Shown here one piece after another: positions 37,202-46,389 of a stretch of DNA of 64,000 nt (position 1 is the first letter of the stretch; each line of letters begins with the position of its first letter). The DNA is from an uncultured Paracoccaceae bacterium (GTDB lineage: Bacteria; Pseudomonadota; Alphaproteobacteria; Rhodobacterales; Rhodobacteraceae). The position numbers and the translations under genes were made by a program. A model generated the notes under the pieces. The model did no database searches. It was not told the DNA's origin and worked only from the letters and a program-made list of their open reading frames with translations. The stretch is taken from contig CANMKS010000001.1 of NCBI GenBank assembly GCA_947498645.1, positions 3,175,444-3,239,443 of the forward strand, given 5' to 3'.

Positions 37202-37972
37202 CTATGATACCTGGGCCTGTGCTACTGCAGCGCGGTGTCCGCCTGCCAGATGCGAAAGTGGATGGCTACGGAACAGTGCCGCCACTTCAGCCATGACAGC
37301 GTCTTCGACTTTTTCCAGTGGTGCCGGGTCGGTATCCGCCGATGTCGTCGCTGCCATCATGGCGCCTTCAATCGTTTCCTGCGGCGCAGAGTCTGCCGCA
37401 GCAATTTCTGCCATTTCAGGGGCCGCGATGGCGATATCGGCATAGGCAGGTGCGCCGCTTTCGCCATCATCATCAGGGTTCACCATCATTGCCGCATCAA
37501 GGAACAGTGCGTCCGACGTCGCGTCTTCGGTGACAAGATCAGCAGGTTGGATCAGATCAAGATCTGCCTTGTCTGCGGCCGTCTGTCGGGCCACACGTGC
37601 GATGATCATGTCCAAATTGCTGACCGCAGAGAGGGCAAGTTTGCCCAAAAGATCTGCCGAAACATCCATACCCACCAGCGCATAAAGACTGGGGATCAGA
37701 TCATACAGATCGTCACTGTCCGCACCGGGCCGATCCGTCAGCATAATTGCACTCTGATAAGGGTTTTTCCGCTCACCAGAGAGTGCGACAGCATGGGTCA
37801 GCTGCCCCTTGACCCGTTCATCCATGACCACCAGATCAATCGTATCGATACCAATCAACGTATGCGCAACGGTAAGGCTATCCACGCAAAGGATCTGAAA
37901 CCCCTTGTCGGCAAGCGCCCGTGTCGTTGCGATCGCGGTTTGTGCATCGTTACGTAGGATGAGGGCTTTCAT
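37202..37972 (-). CDS. Receiver-like protein with acidic Ala-rich tail
   Basis: 256 residues from the ATG giving MKALILRNDAQ. The first 110 residues follow a response-regulator receiver fold, with the phosphoacceptor-like Asp at about 51 (IDLVVMDERV) and a TDRP segment in place of the usual Thr strand. The canonical acidic pair at the N-terminus is missing (RND instead of DD), so phosphorylation is doubtful. Residues 130-250 are acidic and Ala-rich with no output domain. It is divergent from hisB. Function unknown. Confidence 0.75.
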   Translation of the reverse strand: MKALILRNDAQTAIATTRALADKGFQILCVDSLTVAHTLIGIDTIDLVVMDERVKGQLTHAVALSGERKNPYQSAIMLTDRPGADSDDLYDLIPSLYALVGMDVSADLLGKLALSAVSNLDMIIARVARQTAADKADLDLIQPADLVTEDATSDALFLDAAMMVNPDDDGESGAPAYADIAIAAPEMAEIAAADSAPQETIEGAMMAATTSADTDPAPLEKVEDAVMAEVAALFRSHPLSHLAGGHRAAVAQAQVS

Positions 37973-38117
37973 CGGATTCTCCTGATATGTGGCAGCTGCG
38001 GCCACAATAGGAATCGAAAACTTAAATTTTGCTGAAAAGACACAAGACAGTTTACCGAAGGCTTGGCCCATGCCCCGCTTTCGGCCTATAGAGCAGGTGC
38101 AAAACCAAAGGACGCCA

Positions 38118-38708
38118 ATGATGCGGACAGCCACGATCACGCGCAAGACCGCCGAGACTGATATCACGGTCACGATCAACCTTGATGGCACAGGCCAATA
38201 TGACAACCAGACCGGTGTTGGTTTCTTTGACCACATGCTGGATCAGCTGTCGCGCCATGCGCTGATTGATATGACCATCCGGGCGACGGGTGATCTGCAT
38301 ATTGACGATCACCACACAGTCGAAGACGTCGGTATTGCGCTGGGACAGGCATTGACCGAAGCGCTGGGTGACAAGCGTGGTATTCGCCGTTATGGCAGCT
38401 GTCACCTTGCCATGGACGATGCACAGGTGCGCTGCGCGCTGGACCTTTCTGCGCGCCCCTACCTGATCTGCAATCTTGATCTTCCGTTTGGCAAGATCGG
38501 CACGTTTGATACCGAGTTGGTGCGCGAATTCTTTCAGGCGCTCAGCACCCATGGGGGCATTACGCTGCACATTGACCGTTTGCATGGCTTCAACACCCAC
38601 CACATTGCCGAGGCCGCGTTCAAGGCCACGGCCCGCGCGTTGCGCGAAGCGGTCGAGACTGATCCGCGCAAGACCGATGCCATTCCATCGACCAAGGGCA
38701 GCCTATGA
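38118..38708 (+). CDS. hisB: Imidazoleglycerol-phosphate dehydratase
   Basis: Mn-dependent enzyme of histidine biosynthesis, converting IGP to imidazole acetol phosphate. 196 residues, the monofunctional form. The duplicated metal motifs DDHHTVEDV and [13 protein letters not shown], plus [15 protein letters not shown], are present. The start was set at the first of two adjacent ATGs after AAAGGA; the 43-codon upstream extension crosses the promoter. It overlaps hisH by 4 bp. Confidence 0.96.
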   Translation: MMRTATITRKTAETDITVTINLDGTGQYDNQTGVGFFDHMLDQLSRHALIDMTIRATGDLHIDDHHTVEDVGIALGQALTEALGDKRGIRRYGSCHLAMDDAQVRCALDLSARPYLICNLDLPFGKIGTFDTELVREFFQALSTHGGITLHIDRLHGFNTHHIAEAAFKATARALREAVETDPRKTDAIPSTKGSL

Positions 38709-39343
38709 CGACCGCTCTTGTCGATTACGACAGCGGCAACCTGCATTCGGCCCAGAAAGCGTTTGAGCGTATGGCGGCAGAGGTGGGGGCTGGCCCCATT
38801 ATCGTGACGTCTGATCCCGATGTTGTCGCGGCGGCAGACCGGATCGTATTGCCGGGCGATGGCGCGTTTCCGCATTGCCGGGCAGAGCTTTTTGCACGCA
38901 GCGGATTGGCCGAGGCGATTGTTGAATCCGTTACCACCCGCGCGCGCCCCTTCATGGGCATCTGCGTCGGTATGCAGATGATGGCGACGACGGGCCACGA
39001 ATACGAAGAAACACCCGGTTTTGGCTGGGTGGCCGGGGATATCCGCAAGATCACCCCATCGGACCCGGCGCTGAAGGTGCCCCATATGGGCTGGAATGAT
39101 CTGGTGATTTCCCACCCGCACCCTGTGCTGGAAGGGATCAAGACCGGCGATCACGCCTATTTCGTTCATTCCTACGCCATGGATGTGCGTAACCCCGCGG
39201 AACGGCTGGCCCATGTCGATTATGCTGGCGACGTCACGGCAATCATCGGTCGGGACAACATGATCGGCACGCAATTCCACCCCGAGAAAAGCCAGTCTGC
39301 CGGTCTGCGGATGATCGGCAATTTCCTGCGCTGGACGCCCTGA
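38705..39343 (+). CDS. hisH: Imidazole glycerol phosphate synthase, glutaminase subunit
   Basis: Class I glutamine amidotransferase that feeds ammonia to HisF. 212 residues. The nucleophile Cys sits in [11 protein letters not shown], and the His-Glu pair in [10 protein letters not shown]; the oxyanion strand [14 protein letters not shown] starts the protein. It overlaps hisB. Its partner hisF lies about 4.4 kb away, beyond four unrelated genes and hisA. Confidence 0.96.
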   Translation: MTTALVDYDSGNLHSAQKAFERMAAEVGAGPIIVTSDPDVVAAADRIVLPGDGAFPHCRAELFARSGLAEAIVESVTTRARPFMGICVGMQMMATTGHEYEETPGFGWVAGDIRKITPSDPALKVPHMGWNDLVISHPHPVLEGIKTGDHAYFVHSYAMDVRNPAERLAHVDYAGDVTAIIGRDNMIGTQFHPEKSQSAGLRMIGNFLRWTP

Positions 39344-39527
39344 ACATTCAAGCCATTGTTATTGCATAGCAATCCCGTTCTTCGCACCATCGCTGGCGGA
39401 TCGGCACCGCGTCGGACCCAACCATCCCCTTGGCGCATGATTTGTTAACTGCAATGCTGCGCTTAGGCGAAAAACAAACGTCACGGGGCCACGCAAGAGC
39501 CCACGTTGCAAAAGAGCAGGACACATC

Positions 39528-39998
39528 ATGCTGACACGCAGGACATTGATCATCGGAGCAACTGCCGCCCTCGCGGCTTGTGGACGCCGGGACCGGAACC
39601 GCCCGACAAGCCGCAGCGCGCCGACCATTCCCCTCTATCCCAATGAAACGCCGGAGCTGCGCGCGCTCATCAACAAATACGCAGATGTGCATGACATCCC
39701 GGTCACCCTGCTGCACCGGGTGATCATCCGCGAAAGCACACACCGCCCATGGGCACGCAACGGGCCCTACTATGGGTTGATGCAGATCCTGCCAGCGACA
39801 GCCCGCAGCATGGGTTATCGCGGCGCACCCGAAGGTTTGCTGGATGCCGAAACCAACCTGATCTACGCCGGGCGGTATCTGCGCGGGGCCTGGCTGGTGT
39901 CAGGCGGGAACGAAGCCGACGCTGTAAGCTGGTATGCGCGCGGTTACTACTACGAGGCCAAACGGCTGGGCTTGTTGGAAGAAACAGGGTTGCGTTAG
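39528..39998 (+). CDS. Lytic transglycosylase-like lipoprotein (SLT domain)
   Basis: 156 residues. A lipoprotein signal ends at LAAC (Cys about 18), so the mature protein is membrane-anchored in the periplasm. The transglycosylase core has the catalytic Glu at about 69 (RVIIRESTHRP), followed by GLMQILPATARSMGY and the NLIYAGRYLR motif. It cleaves peptidoglycan glycan strands to 1,6-anhydro products. It stands alone between hisH and a regulator, with 184 bp upstream. Confidence 0.9.
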   Translation: MLTRRTLIIGATAALAACGRRDRNRPTSRSAPTIPLYPNETPELRALINKYADVHDIPVTLLHRVIIRESTHRPWARNGPYYGLMQILPATARSMGYRGAPEGLLDAETNLIYAGRYLRGAWLVSGGNEADAVSWYARGYYYEAKRLGLLEETGLR

Positions 39999-40037
39999 CG
40001 GTGTTGCGTTGCGTTTTGCAAATACCACCCCGGAGTA

Positions 40038-40580
40038 TCAGGCAAAGACGATTTCAGGCGCAGTGACGCTGCTGATCATGGCACCAGTATTCACTGCGCG
40101 GTAAATTGATCTGGGTGGGCGCGCCGCCCCGTCAACCTCGCGGCAGACCCACTCTTTCACTTCCATGGACTTCAACGATTGCGACAAAGCCCGATCTGTA
40201 ATCGTGTGCAGGTTTCGTTTGATATCGTTGAAATGGCGCGGCGTGTGAATCGCGGTCAGTACCGGTAAGGTCCATGAGCGGCGAAGCAGACCGTGATCGT
40301 GATCCAACGCCACATTGTTGATCTTGTTGGCTATTGCAGCGGCCGCAACGCCAAGCTGCGTCAGTCGAAACTCTGGCCGCAATGGATGGCCATGACCGGG
40401 GTTTCGGTCCAATAATCCTATCGCAATCAGATGATTAATGCTTTGCGCGAAAGCAGTCCTGCTCGCCCCGGTCGCGGCCAGCAGCGGAGCCTGACGCCCG
40501 GCAACGCCCGCATGCAGGCTCGATAGTATCGGGATACTCCAAGCTCTTGAGGTCATGTTGACAAATGTTCTTATGTCCAT
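40038..40580 (-). CDS. Tandem HxlR-type winged-helix regulator
   Basis: 180 residues containing two winged-helix units of HxlR type: RAWSIPILSSL with ASRTAFAQSINHLIAIGLLDR (about 12-60) and SWTLPVLTAI with ITDRALSQSLKSMEVKEWVCREV (about 100-150). Usual HxlR proteins have one such domain and act as dimers, so this looks like an internal duplication or fusion. It is divergent from a VOC gene across 39 bp and probably represses it. No N-terminal sensing Cys is seen. Confidence 0.75.
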   Translation of the reverse strand: MDIRTFVNMTSRAWSIPILSSLHAGVAGRQAPLLAATGASRTAFAQSINHLIAIGLLDRNPGHGHPLRPEFRLTQLGVAAAAIANKINNVALDHDHGLLRRSWTLPVLTAIHTPRHFNDIKRNLHTITDRALSQSLKSMEVKEWVCREVDGAARPPRSIYRAVNTGAMISSVTAPEIVFA

Positions 40581-40619
40581 AAAGTATAGTTAGTATATTT
40601 TGAATAAAAAGGAAAGACC

Positions 40620-41000
40620 ATGTCCCTGATTTCGCCGGATGAAACCATCAATATTTCGTTCTCAGTCACTGATCGTCATGCCACCGCCGCGTGGTACGAA
40701 AGCATGCTGGGATTTCAGACAATCTACCATGCGGACGAGGCCGGATGGTCAGAGCTTCAGACCAACACGCCGGGGGTAACAATCGGGCTGGGTGAGCATA
40801 CCAAGCCAGCGCCGGGGAATTGTGTCCCAGTGTTCGGGATCGCTGATCTGGATGCGGCAAGACAGAAGCTGGAACAGGCCAACGTCAGGTTCGATGGCGA
40901 AACAGTTGTCGTTGAAGGCATGGTCAAGACGGCAACGCTGTATGACCTGGATGGCAACGCACTCATGCTTGCCCAGGATCTAACCGGAGGGGCAGAATAA
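40620..41000 (+). CDS. VOC-family protein, cytosolic
   Basis: 126 residues, glyoxalase/bleomycin-resistance fold. It opens with INISFSVTDRHATAAWYESMLGFQ (about 10-33) and ends with TATLYDLDGNALMLAQDL, typical of the second beta-alpha module. GGAAAG precedes the ATG. It is followed directly by a second VOC gene (TAATG junction) and is divergent from an HxlR-type repressor, suggesting an inducible detoxification or isomerase pair. Confidence 0.85.
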   Translation: MSLISPDETINISFSVTDRHATAAWYESMLGFQTIYHADEAGWSELQTNTPGVTIGLGEHTKPAPGNCVPVFGIADLDAARQKLEQANVRFDGETVVVEGMVKTATLYDLDGNALMLAQDLTGGAE

Positions 41001-41407
41001 TGCGCATGTTGGCTCGTTTGACAATGGCCTTTGCCTTGATGTCCAGTATCGCCTCGGCCCAACCCTTTCAGGAAGTGACGGTCGGGGTTCCTGTGGCTTC
41101 TGTCGCAGAAGCGGAAGCCTGGTATCTCAACCTGCTAGGCACGGACGTAGACGTACTCAGGCCTGTTCCCGGCGTTGTGGAATTCATGGTTGCACCCGGT
41201 GTTTGGTTGCAGATTTTCGAAACAGACGGCCAACAGGAAGCAGGTGCCATCGTTCGTTTCCTTGTCGATGACATTGAAACCGTGCAGCGCCAAAGCGCCA
41301 GCGCTGGCATCGCGACCGGTGAGCCGATTGAGATACCAGGCGTTGTGACGTTTTCAGAGTTTACCGACCCTGACGGGAATGCGCTGGGGCTGTATGATTT
41401 GCCGTAG
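41000..41407 (+). CDS. VOC-family protein with signal peptide (periplasmic)
   Basis: 135 residues. The first 20 form a signal peptide (LTMAFALMSSIASAQ), so this copy is exported. The VOC signatures VTVGVPVASVAEAEAWYLNLLG and FSEFTDPDGNALGLYDLP are present. It overlaps the stop of the cytosolic VOC gene by one base. A pair of cytosolic and secreted VOC proteins in one unit is uncommon. Substrate unknown. Confidence 0.8.
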   Translation: MRMLARLTMAFALMSSIASAQPFQEVTVGVPVASVAEAEAWYLNLLGTDVDVLRPVPGVVEFMVAPGVWLQIFETDGQQEAGAIVRFLVDDIETVQRQSASAGIATGEPIEIPGVVTFSEFTDPDGNALGLYDLP

Positions 41408-41493
41408 CAGCGCAGGCATTCCTTGCTGCAAACGGTCATCTGCGGCCGTCCAGCGAATTGGTCCTATTCACCCAAATCGGACCCAACAAACAA

Positions 41494-41520
41494 AAAGACC
41501 CTCGCAGCGCGAGGGTCTTT
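41494..41520. terminator. Bidirectional terminator between VOC and DUF2147 genes
   Basis: Perfect 12-bp arms AAAGACCCTCGC/GCGAGGGTCTTT around AGC, with an A run on the left that gives a T tail for the minus-strand transcript. Confidence 0.85.
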
Positions 41521-41542
41521 GAGGTCTAAAGATGCGTCAGCA

Positions 41543-41929
41543 TTACCCGACACGCACCCAGTTCTGGCTGGAGCAGATCAAACCGCCAGCGACACAGCCA
41601 CGCAGGCGCAGGGCGTTGCCTTCCACATCCATCTTGCCGATGTAGATTTTATTGTTGGACGGCCGCCAGACCGATCCCTCATAGGCCCCGCCACCCTGTG
41701 GCACCATATCGATCACCAGCGTCTTGCCGATGTTTTCCGATTGGTATTCGCCATCGGCGTTAAAAGTCCGGCTGATCACGCCGCAGACCGCATTGCCGCA
41801 TGGGGCGATGGTGATGTGGGCATAAGCGCCGTCATCCACCTCGGTTTGCCAGACGCCAACGGCGTCCTGTGCTGCGGCGCCCGTCGCAAAGCCGATCAAG
41901 GCCGCCGCGAGAATTAGAAATCGTTTCAT
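41543..41929 (-). CDS. DUF2147-family exported protein
   Basis: 128 residues. A signal peptide of about 20 residues (MKRFLILAAALIGFATGAAA) precedes a beta-rich domain with GVWQTEVDDGAYAHITIAPCGNAVCGVI. It ends in GSVWRPSNNKIYIGKMDVEGNALRLRGCVAGGLICSSQNWVRV, matching the DUF2147 pattern of small periplasmic proteins of unknown role. Four Cys in the mature part could form two disulfides. It is divergent from hisA. Confidence 0.85.
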   Translation of the reverse strand: MKRFLILAAALIGFATGAAAQDAVGVWQTEVDDGAYAHITIAPCGNAVCGVISRTFNADGEYQSENIGKTLVIDMVPQGGGAYEGSVWRPSNNKIYIGKMDVEGNALRLRGCVAGGLICSSQNWVRVG

Positions 41930-42060
41930 GGTTCAGTTCCTCCCTGAAGATATCGCATAGCATGGCGTTCAGACGCGCTGCTAATCAAGTCTGACGTTGG
42001 GTCCGTTGCATTCGCCGCCATGCCATGCATAAACGCCGCAACTGCAAAAGGTGCCTCAAT

Positions 42061-42780
42061 ATGATCCTCTACCCAGCTATCGACCTCAAAGACGGAAACG
42101 CGGTGCGGCTGGTGCATGGCGACATGGCGCAGACGACGGTTTTCAATGATGATCCAGCGGCGCAAGCCAAGGCATTTGTGGCCGCGGGCTGTGAGTGGTT
42201 GCATCTGGTGGATCTCAACGGTGCCTTTGCGGGCGAACCGGTGAACGCCGCCCCGGTCGAGGCGATCCTCAAAGCCTGCCCGGTCCCGGCGCAGCTGGGC
42301 GGCGGCATCCGCGATATGGCCACGATTGAGCGTTGGCTGGACAAAGGGTTGGCCCGCGTCATTCTTGGCACTGTTGCCGTGGAAAACCCTGATCTGGTGC
42401 GCGAGGCCGCCAAGGCCTTTCCGGGCAAAGTTGCCGTAGGGCTGGACGCGCGCAATGGTCGCGTTGCAACACGCGGCTGGGCGGAAGAGACTGATGTTAT
42501 GGTTACCGATCTGGCAAAATCATTCGAAGACGCAGGCATCGCGGCCATCATCTATACCGATATTCTGCGGGATGGGGCGATGAAGGGGCCGAATATTGAT
42601 GCAACGGCTGATCTGGCGCGGGCTGTGAACATCCCGGTGATTGCCTCTGGTGGGGTGTCGTCGATGGATGATCTGACAGCGCTGAAGGCCACAGGCGTGA
42701 TCTCTGGTGCGATATCCGGGCGGGCGCTTTATGACGGGGCGATTGACCTTACGGCGGCCCTGACACACCTGAAGGCGTAG
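42061..42780 (+). CDS. hisA: Phosphoribosylformimino-5-aminoimidazole carboxamide ribotide isomerase
   Basis: (beta-alpha)8 barrel isomerase of histidine synthesis. 239 residues from [17 protein letters not shown]. The catalytic Asp in PAIDLKDG, the phosphate loops LGGGIRD and [13 protein letters not shown], and [16 protein letters not shown] are present. An upstream 12-codon extension has no ribosome site. It precedes a DUF2867-like gene by 3 bp. Confidence 0.96.
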   Translation: MILYPAIDLKDGNAVRLVHGDMAQTTVFNDDPAAQAKAFVAAGCEWLHLVDLNGAFAGEPVNAAPVEAILKACPVPAQLGGGIRDMATIERWLDKGLARVILGTVAVENPDLVREAAKAFPGKVAVGLDARNGRVATRGWAEETDVMVTDLAKSFEDAGIAAIIYTDILRDGAMKGPNIDATADLARAVNIPVIASGGVSSMDDLTALKATGVISGAISGRALYDGAIDLTAALTHLKA

Positions 42781-42783
42781 CCA

Positions 42784-43239
42784 TTGCCACCACCAGTCCG
42801 CAAGATTGATCTGCCTGCGTCCAGCGCCTTGCATCGGCGCAGGGTCACGGGGGATTTTCTGGATTGCTACAGCGTCGCCAAAGATATGGCGCCACGACGC
42901 GCAGCAGAGATCATCACTGATTTCCCCGGCTGGGCAAAGGTCCTGTTGATCATACGCGGGGCGCTCACTGGTCCATTTGGCCTGAGTGCGGATGGGCCAG
43001 AGGCCGCAGACAAGCTTGGCCCCTTTCCAGTGCAAGATGAAACCGAGACCGAGGTCATTGCCGGGTTCGATGACAAACACCTGAATTTTCTGGTGTCTGT
43101 CATGTCATATGACGGGCAGATCAGTCTGGCCACCTGGGTAGAGCCGCACAACATTGGTGGCAGGCTCTACCTTGCGGCAATCATGCCTTTTCATATTGCG
43201 ATTGCTCGCAATGCATTGGTGCGTGTGGCGCGGGCCTAA
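42784..43239 (+). CDS. DUF2867-like protein
   Basis: 151 residues. The core (YSVAKDMAPRRAAEIITDFPGWAKVLLIIRGALTGPFGL, then FPVQDETETEVIAGFDDKHLNFLVSV) and the terminal YLAAIMPFHIAIARNALVRVAR agree with DUF2867, a family of unknown function with a lipid-binding-like fold. The only start near the hisA stop is TTG at 42784, 3 bp downstream, implying translational coupling; the start is therefore uncertain. Its end overlaps the convergent DUF302 gene by 4 bp. Confidence 0.75.
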   Translation: MPPPVRKIDLPASSALHRRRVTGDFLDCYSVAKDMAPRRAAEIITDFPGWAKVLLIIRGALTGPFGLSADGPEAADKLGPFPVQDETETEVIAGFDDKHLNFLVSVMSYDGQISLATWVEPHNIGGRLYLAAIMPFHIAIARNALVRVARA

Positions 43240-43682
43240 TTCGCCCTGATTGCCTTGTCAGTCAGCATGTTGAGCGCGCCGTTGATCTTGCCGACGACCT
43301 CTGCATCGGGCGCAATATCCAAACCTTCAAGCAACTCTTCTGCCGGTGTCCATGTCATCTGCGTGTTCCCGTCGGCATCCTGATAGGCCAGCACACGCAA
43401 GGGCAGCATCAGACCGGCGCGGATGTCCTGCTCCATTGCCAATGTGCCCAGCGCGGGGTTGCCGAAAATCAGCAGCGTCGCATCCGGAATCGATTTGCCG
43501 ACGCTATCAGCGCCTGCGGCATGATCGACGCGGGCAAAGACCGTGGCCCCTGCCCCGGTGACAGCGGCCTCAAGCCCGTCGATGGTTTCAGCGACAGAGA
43601 GTGGTGAAGGTTTCATCATGTTTTCAGCCCATAGTGGTGCGGCGCAAAGCCCGATCAGGGCGGCGGCGATTGTGGTTTTCAT
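43236..43682 (-). CDS. DUF302-family exported protein
   Basis: 148 residues from MKTTIAAALIGLCAAPLWAEN, a signal peptide of about 19 residues. The mature part carries the DUF302 pattern: SVAETIDGLEAAVTGAGATVFARVDHAAGA, LLIFGNPALGTLAMEQDIRAGLMLPLRVLAYQDADGNTQMTW. These periplasmic proteins have no firm function. The long upstream extension to 44216 reads through hisF in antisense and was discarded. It lies on the opposite strand between hisA and hisF. Confidence 0.85.
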   Translation of the reverse strand: MKTTIAAALIGLCAAPLWAENMMKPSPLSVAETIDGLEAAVTGAGATVFARVDHAAGADSVGKSIPDATLLIFGNPALGTLAMEQDIRAGLMLPLRVLAYQDADGNTQMTWTPAEELLEGLDIAPDAEVVGKINGALNMLTDKAIRAN

Positions 43683-43784
43683 TGCATAGCTCCCATTTCC
43701 AGCACCGTTGATTAGGCCGCATTTCACACCAACAGACCACCCTGCCCCTTCCCATTTCGCGCTATTCCGCCTAGAGATCACGGC

Positions 43785-44546
43785 ATGTTGAAGACCCGGA
43801 TCATCCCCTGCCTTGATGTCGCCGAAGGGCGCGTCGTCAAAGGCGTGAATTTTGTCGATCTGATTGATGCGGGCGATCCTGTGGATGCGGCCATTGCCTA
43901 TAACGCTGCTGGCGCAGATGAGCTGTGTTTTCTGGACATCATGGCGACCGAGGAAAACCGGGGCACGATGTTTGATCTGGCCACACGCACAGCCGAGCAG
44001 TGCTTTATGCCACTGACCATAGGTGGCGGTGTGCGCACCCACCACGATGTGCGCAACCTGCTGCTGGCAGGTGCCGATAAGGTCAGTTTCAACTCGGCCG
44101 CTGTGGCCAATCCTGACGTCGTGGCAGAGGCCGCAATGCGCTTTGGTTCGCAATGCATTGTTGTGGCGATTGATGCCAAGACCGTTGCCCCCGGCAAGTG
44201 GGAGATTTTCACACATGGCGGGCGACGTGCCACGGGCATTGATGCGGTGGAATTCGCAAAGACTGTGGTTGAAAAAGGCGCAGGGGAAATCCTGCTTACC
44301 TCAATGGACCGGGACGGCACAAAGTCAGGTTTCAACCTCCCGCTGACCCGCGCTATTTCCGACGCCGTGGATGTGCCCGTGATCGCCTCTGGCGGAGTTG
44401 GTACGCTGGATCACCTCGTGGAAGGTGTTACCGAAGGTGGTGCCTCTGCCGTATTGGCCGCGTCGATCTTCCACTTTGGCACCTACACCATCGGCGAGGC
44501 CAAGTGCCATATGGCCGCCGCCGGGATCCCCGTGAGGCTGACATGA
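43785..44546 (+). CDS. hisF: Imidazole glycerol phosphate synthase, cyclase subunit
   Basis: TIM-barrel cyclase that joins ammonia from HisH with PRFAR to give IGP and AICAR. 253 residues. It has the catalytic Asp in [17 protein letters not shown], the second Asp in [15 protein letters not shown], and the phosphate loops [12 protein letters not shown] and [13 protein letters not shown]. It overlaps hisE by 4 bp (ATGA). Confidence 0.97.
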   Translation: MLKTRIIPCLDVAEGRVVKGVNFVDLIDAGDPVDAAIAYNAAGADELCFLDIMATEENRGTMFDLATRTAEQCFMPLTIGGGVRTHHDVRNLLLAGADKVSFNSAAVANPDVVAEAAMRFGSQCIVVAIDAKTVAPGKWEIFTHGGRRATGIDAVEFAKTVVEKGAGEILLTSMDRDGTKSGFNLPLTRAISDAVDVPVIASGGVGTLDHLVEGVTEGGASAVLAASIFHFGTYTIGEAKCHMAAAGIPVRLT

Positions 44547-44854
44547 CGCTTGATGATCTTGCTACTTTGATTGCCTCACGCAAAGGGGCCGACCCAGACA
44601 GCAGCTGGACTGCCAAGCTTTTGTCAAAGGGTCCGGAGAAATGCGCCGAAAAGTTTGGTGAAGAGGCGATTGAGGCCATTGTCGAAGCCGTAAAGGGTGA
44701 CAAGACGCGACTGACATCAGAGGCGGCAGACGTGCTCTATCATCTGTTGGTCATGCTGACAGCACGTGATGTCACGCTTGATGATGTCATGGCTGAACTT
44801 GCCAAACGTCAAGGCACCTCTGGCATCGCAGAGAAGGCCGCGCGCGGCAACTAA
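44543..44854 (+). CDS. hisE: Phosphoribosyl-ATP pyrophosphatase
   Basis: All-alpha MazG-like enzyme of the second step of histidine synthesis. 103 residues from [15 protein letters not shown]. The metal-binding helices [44 protein letters not shown] carry the EExxE and ExAD pattern. It is translationally coupled to hisF; HisI is not in this window. It ends 2 bp before the convergent kinase stop. Confidence 0.95.
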   Translation: MTLDDLATLIASRKGADPDSSWTAKLLSKGPEKCAEKFGEEAIEAIVEAVKGDKTRLTSEAADVLYHLLVMLTARDVTLDDVMAELAKRQGTSGIAEKAARGN

Positions 44855-44856
44855 CC

Positions 44857-46200
44857 CTAACCCGGTTTACTGCGCGACACCCAGTCCAGAAGATTGCGCG
44901 GCAGGATTGCGTTCTCGGCCTCCAGCTTGCGCTTTGCTTGCAGCTTTGCCTCTTGCGCAAGACGTGCCTCTTCGGCCACGCGTGCCTCTTTGGCGGCTTG
45001 TGCGGCTTCGGCCATACGGGCGGCGGCGGCTTCTGCCTGCTCTTGCTCGCGCTGGCGGCGGGCCACTTCCGATGTTTCGCGATTGAACTCTTCCACCCAT
45101 TCAGGTCTGAATGTGGTGGTTTTGTTCGCCGCAGCAGGCTTTGGCGCCTGTTCCTTGACGGGTTCGCGAGGCGCGGTCATCACGTGTTTGTTCGTCTCCG
45201 AAACCAGTTCGCTCAGCGTTTTGCTGAGGCTCTTGGATTCGGGGATATCCACGATTTTGACCTGCTTGCCCTCTTGCTCGATCAGGCTTAGCCAATCTTT
45301 GGCGGATTGGTGGCGGTCCTTTGGCGGCACGCTCATGGCGGTGTCGATCGCTGCCAGAAACGCCTTTTCATATTGCGGAAAGCGGCCAGCTAACGGCTCA
45401 TAGGGGTCTGTTCCAGTGCTGGTAAGCTCCGAAACGCGGGTCTGGCTGTTGGGCGGGGCCTCGCCCGAAATCAGGTGATACATGGTCGCACCCAACGCAT
45501 AAAGATCGCTGGATGGGCCCTGCTTGCCGCCGGAAACATAGAATTCATGTGGAGAATAGCCGTCTTTGACGACCAGCATGGTGGACGCCTCATTCGTTTT
45601 GGTGCTGGCCTCCTCGCGGGCGGCACCAAAATCGATCAGTGACGGGCTGCCCCATTTGTCGAGCAGGATATTATCGGGCGAGATATCACGGTGCAGCAGA
45701 TCGTGGCGATGCACCAGTTCCACAGCATCCAGCAGTTTGACAAGCATCGCGCTGACCTGATCGGGCTTGAGCAGATCGTGGTCATCGCTGATGATATCCA
45801 AAAGGTCGCGACCTTCGATCAGATCCAATACCATATAGGCGGTCTCGTTTTCTTCAAAGACCTGATGCACGCTGACAATATTGGGGTGGCGCATCTTGGC
45901 GATACTGCGTGCCTCGCGCATGAACATCTCGACCGTCTTGCGGTACTGAGCCTCGTGGCGCGGTGAATTCACCTTGACCATATTGCCAAAGCGGAAGCTG
46001 AACGCCTCGGGGAAGCATTCCTTGATGACCACGTTACGCTCTAGATAGATGTCCTGTGCAAGATAAGTGATTCCAAAACCGCCACTACCGATCTGGCGCT
46101 CGACTTTGAATTTGCCGCCCAGCAAATCCGCGCCCATAGGCAGCGCTTCGACCTGTACTTCATAGGCCTCGGCAAAATCGATTATCCTGGTTTCTTCCAT
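44857..46200 (-). CDS. Eukaryotic-like Ser/Thr protein kinase with coiled-coil tail
   Basis: 447 residues. The kinase domain (about 30-310) is catalytically complete: Gly loop GSGGFG (38-43), Lys60, HRDISPDN (170-177) and DFGAA (190-194). APE-like SPHEF and the SDLYALGATMYHLISG helix follow. HRDIS replaces the common HRDLK/HRDIK, so the catalytic-loop Lys is a Ser. Residues 380-440 form a highly charged Ala/Glu/Arg coiled coil. No membrane helix or extracellular sensor is present, unlike PASTA kinases. Substrates are unknown. Confidence 0.9.
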   Translation of the reverse strand: MEETRIIDFAEAYEVQVEALPMGADLLGGKFKVERQIGSGGFGITYLAQDIYLERNVVIKECFPEAFSFRFGNMVKVNSPRHEAQYRKTVEMFMREARSIAKMRHPNIVSVHQVFEENETAYMVLDLIEGRDLLDIISDDHDLLKPDQVSAMLVKLLDAVELVHRHDLLHRDISPDNILLDKWGSPSLIDFGAAREEASTKTNEASTMLVVKDGYSPHEFYVSGGKQGPSSDLYALGATMYHLISGEAPPNSQTRVSELTSTGTDPYEPLAGRFPQYEKAFLAAIDTAMSVPPKDRHQSAKDWLSLIEQEGKQVKIVDIPESKSLSKTLSELVSETNKHVMTAPREPVKEQAPKPAAANKTTTFRPEWVEEFNRETSEVARRQREQEQAEAAAARMAEAAQAAKEARVAEEARLAQEAKLQAKRKLEAENAILPRNLLDWVSRSKPG

Positions 46201-46389
46201 GGGTCATCCGTTGTCTGTAGGTGTCGACTGGAAACCATTCACTCATCATGGAACGCACCATTATAGGTAGAGTACATAGGGTCTTGTCAATGAAGAAGAA
46301 TTTTCAATTGAAGGCAAAAGTCATTTAAACGGTCAAACCCGCGCCCAAAATCGCCTTGCTGCGCAATGCAATCTGATCTGCTGTCAATT

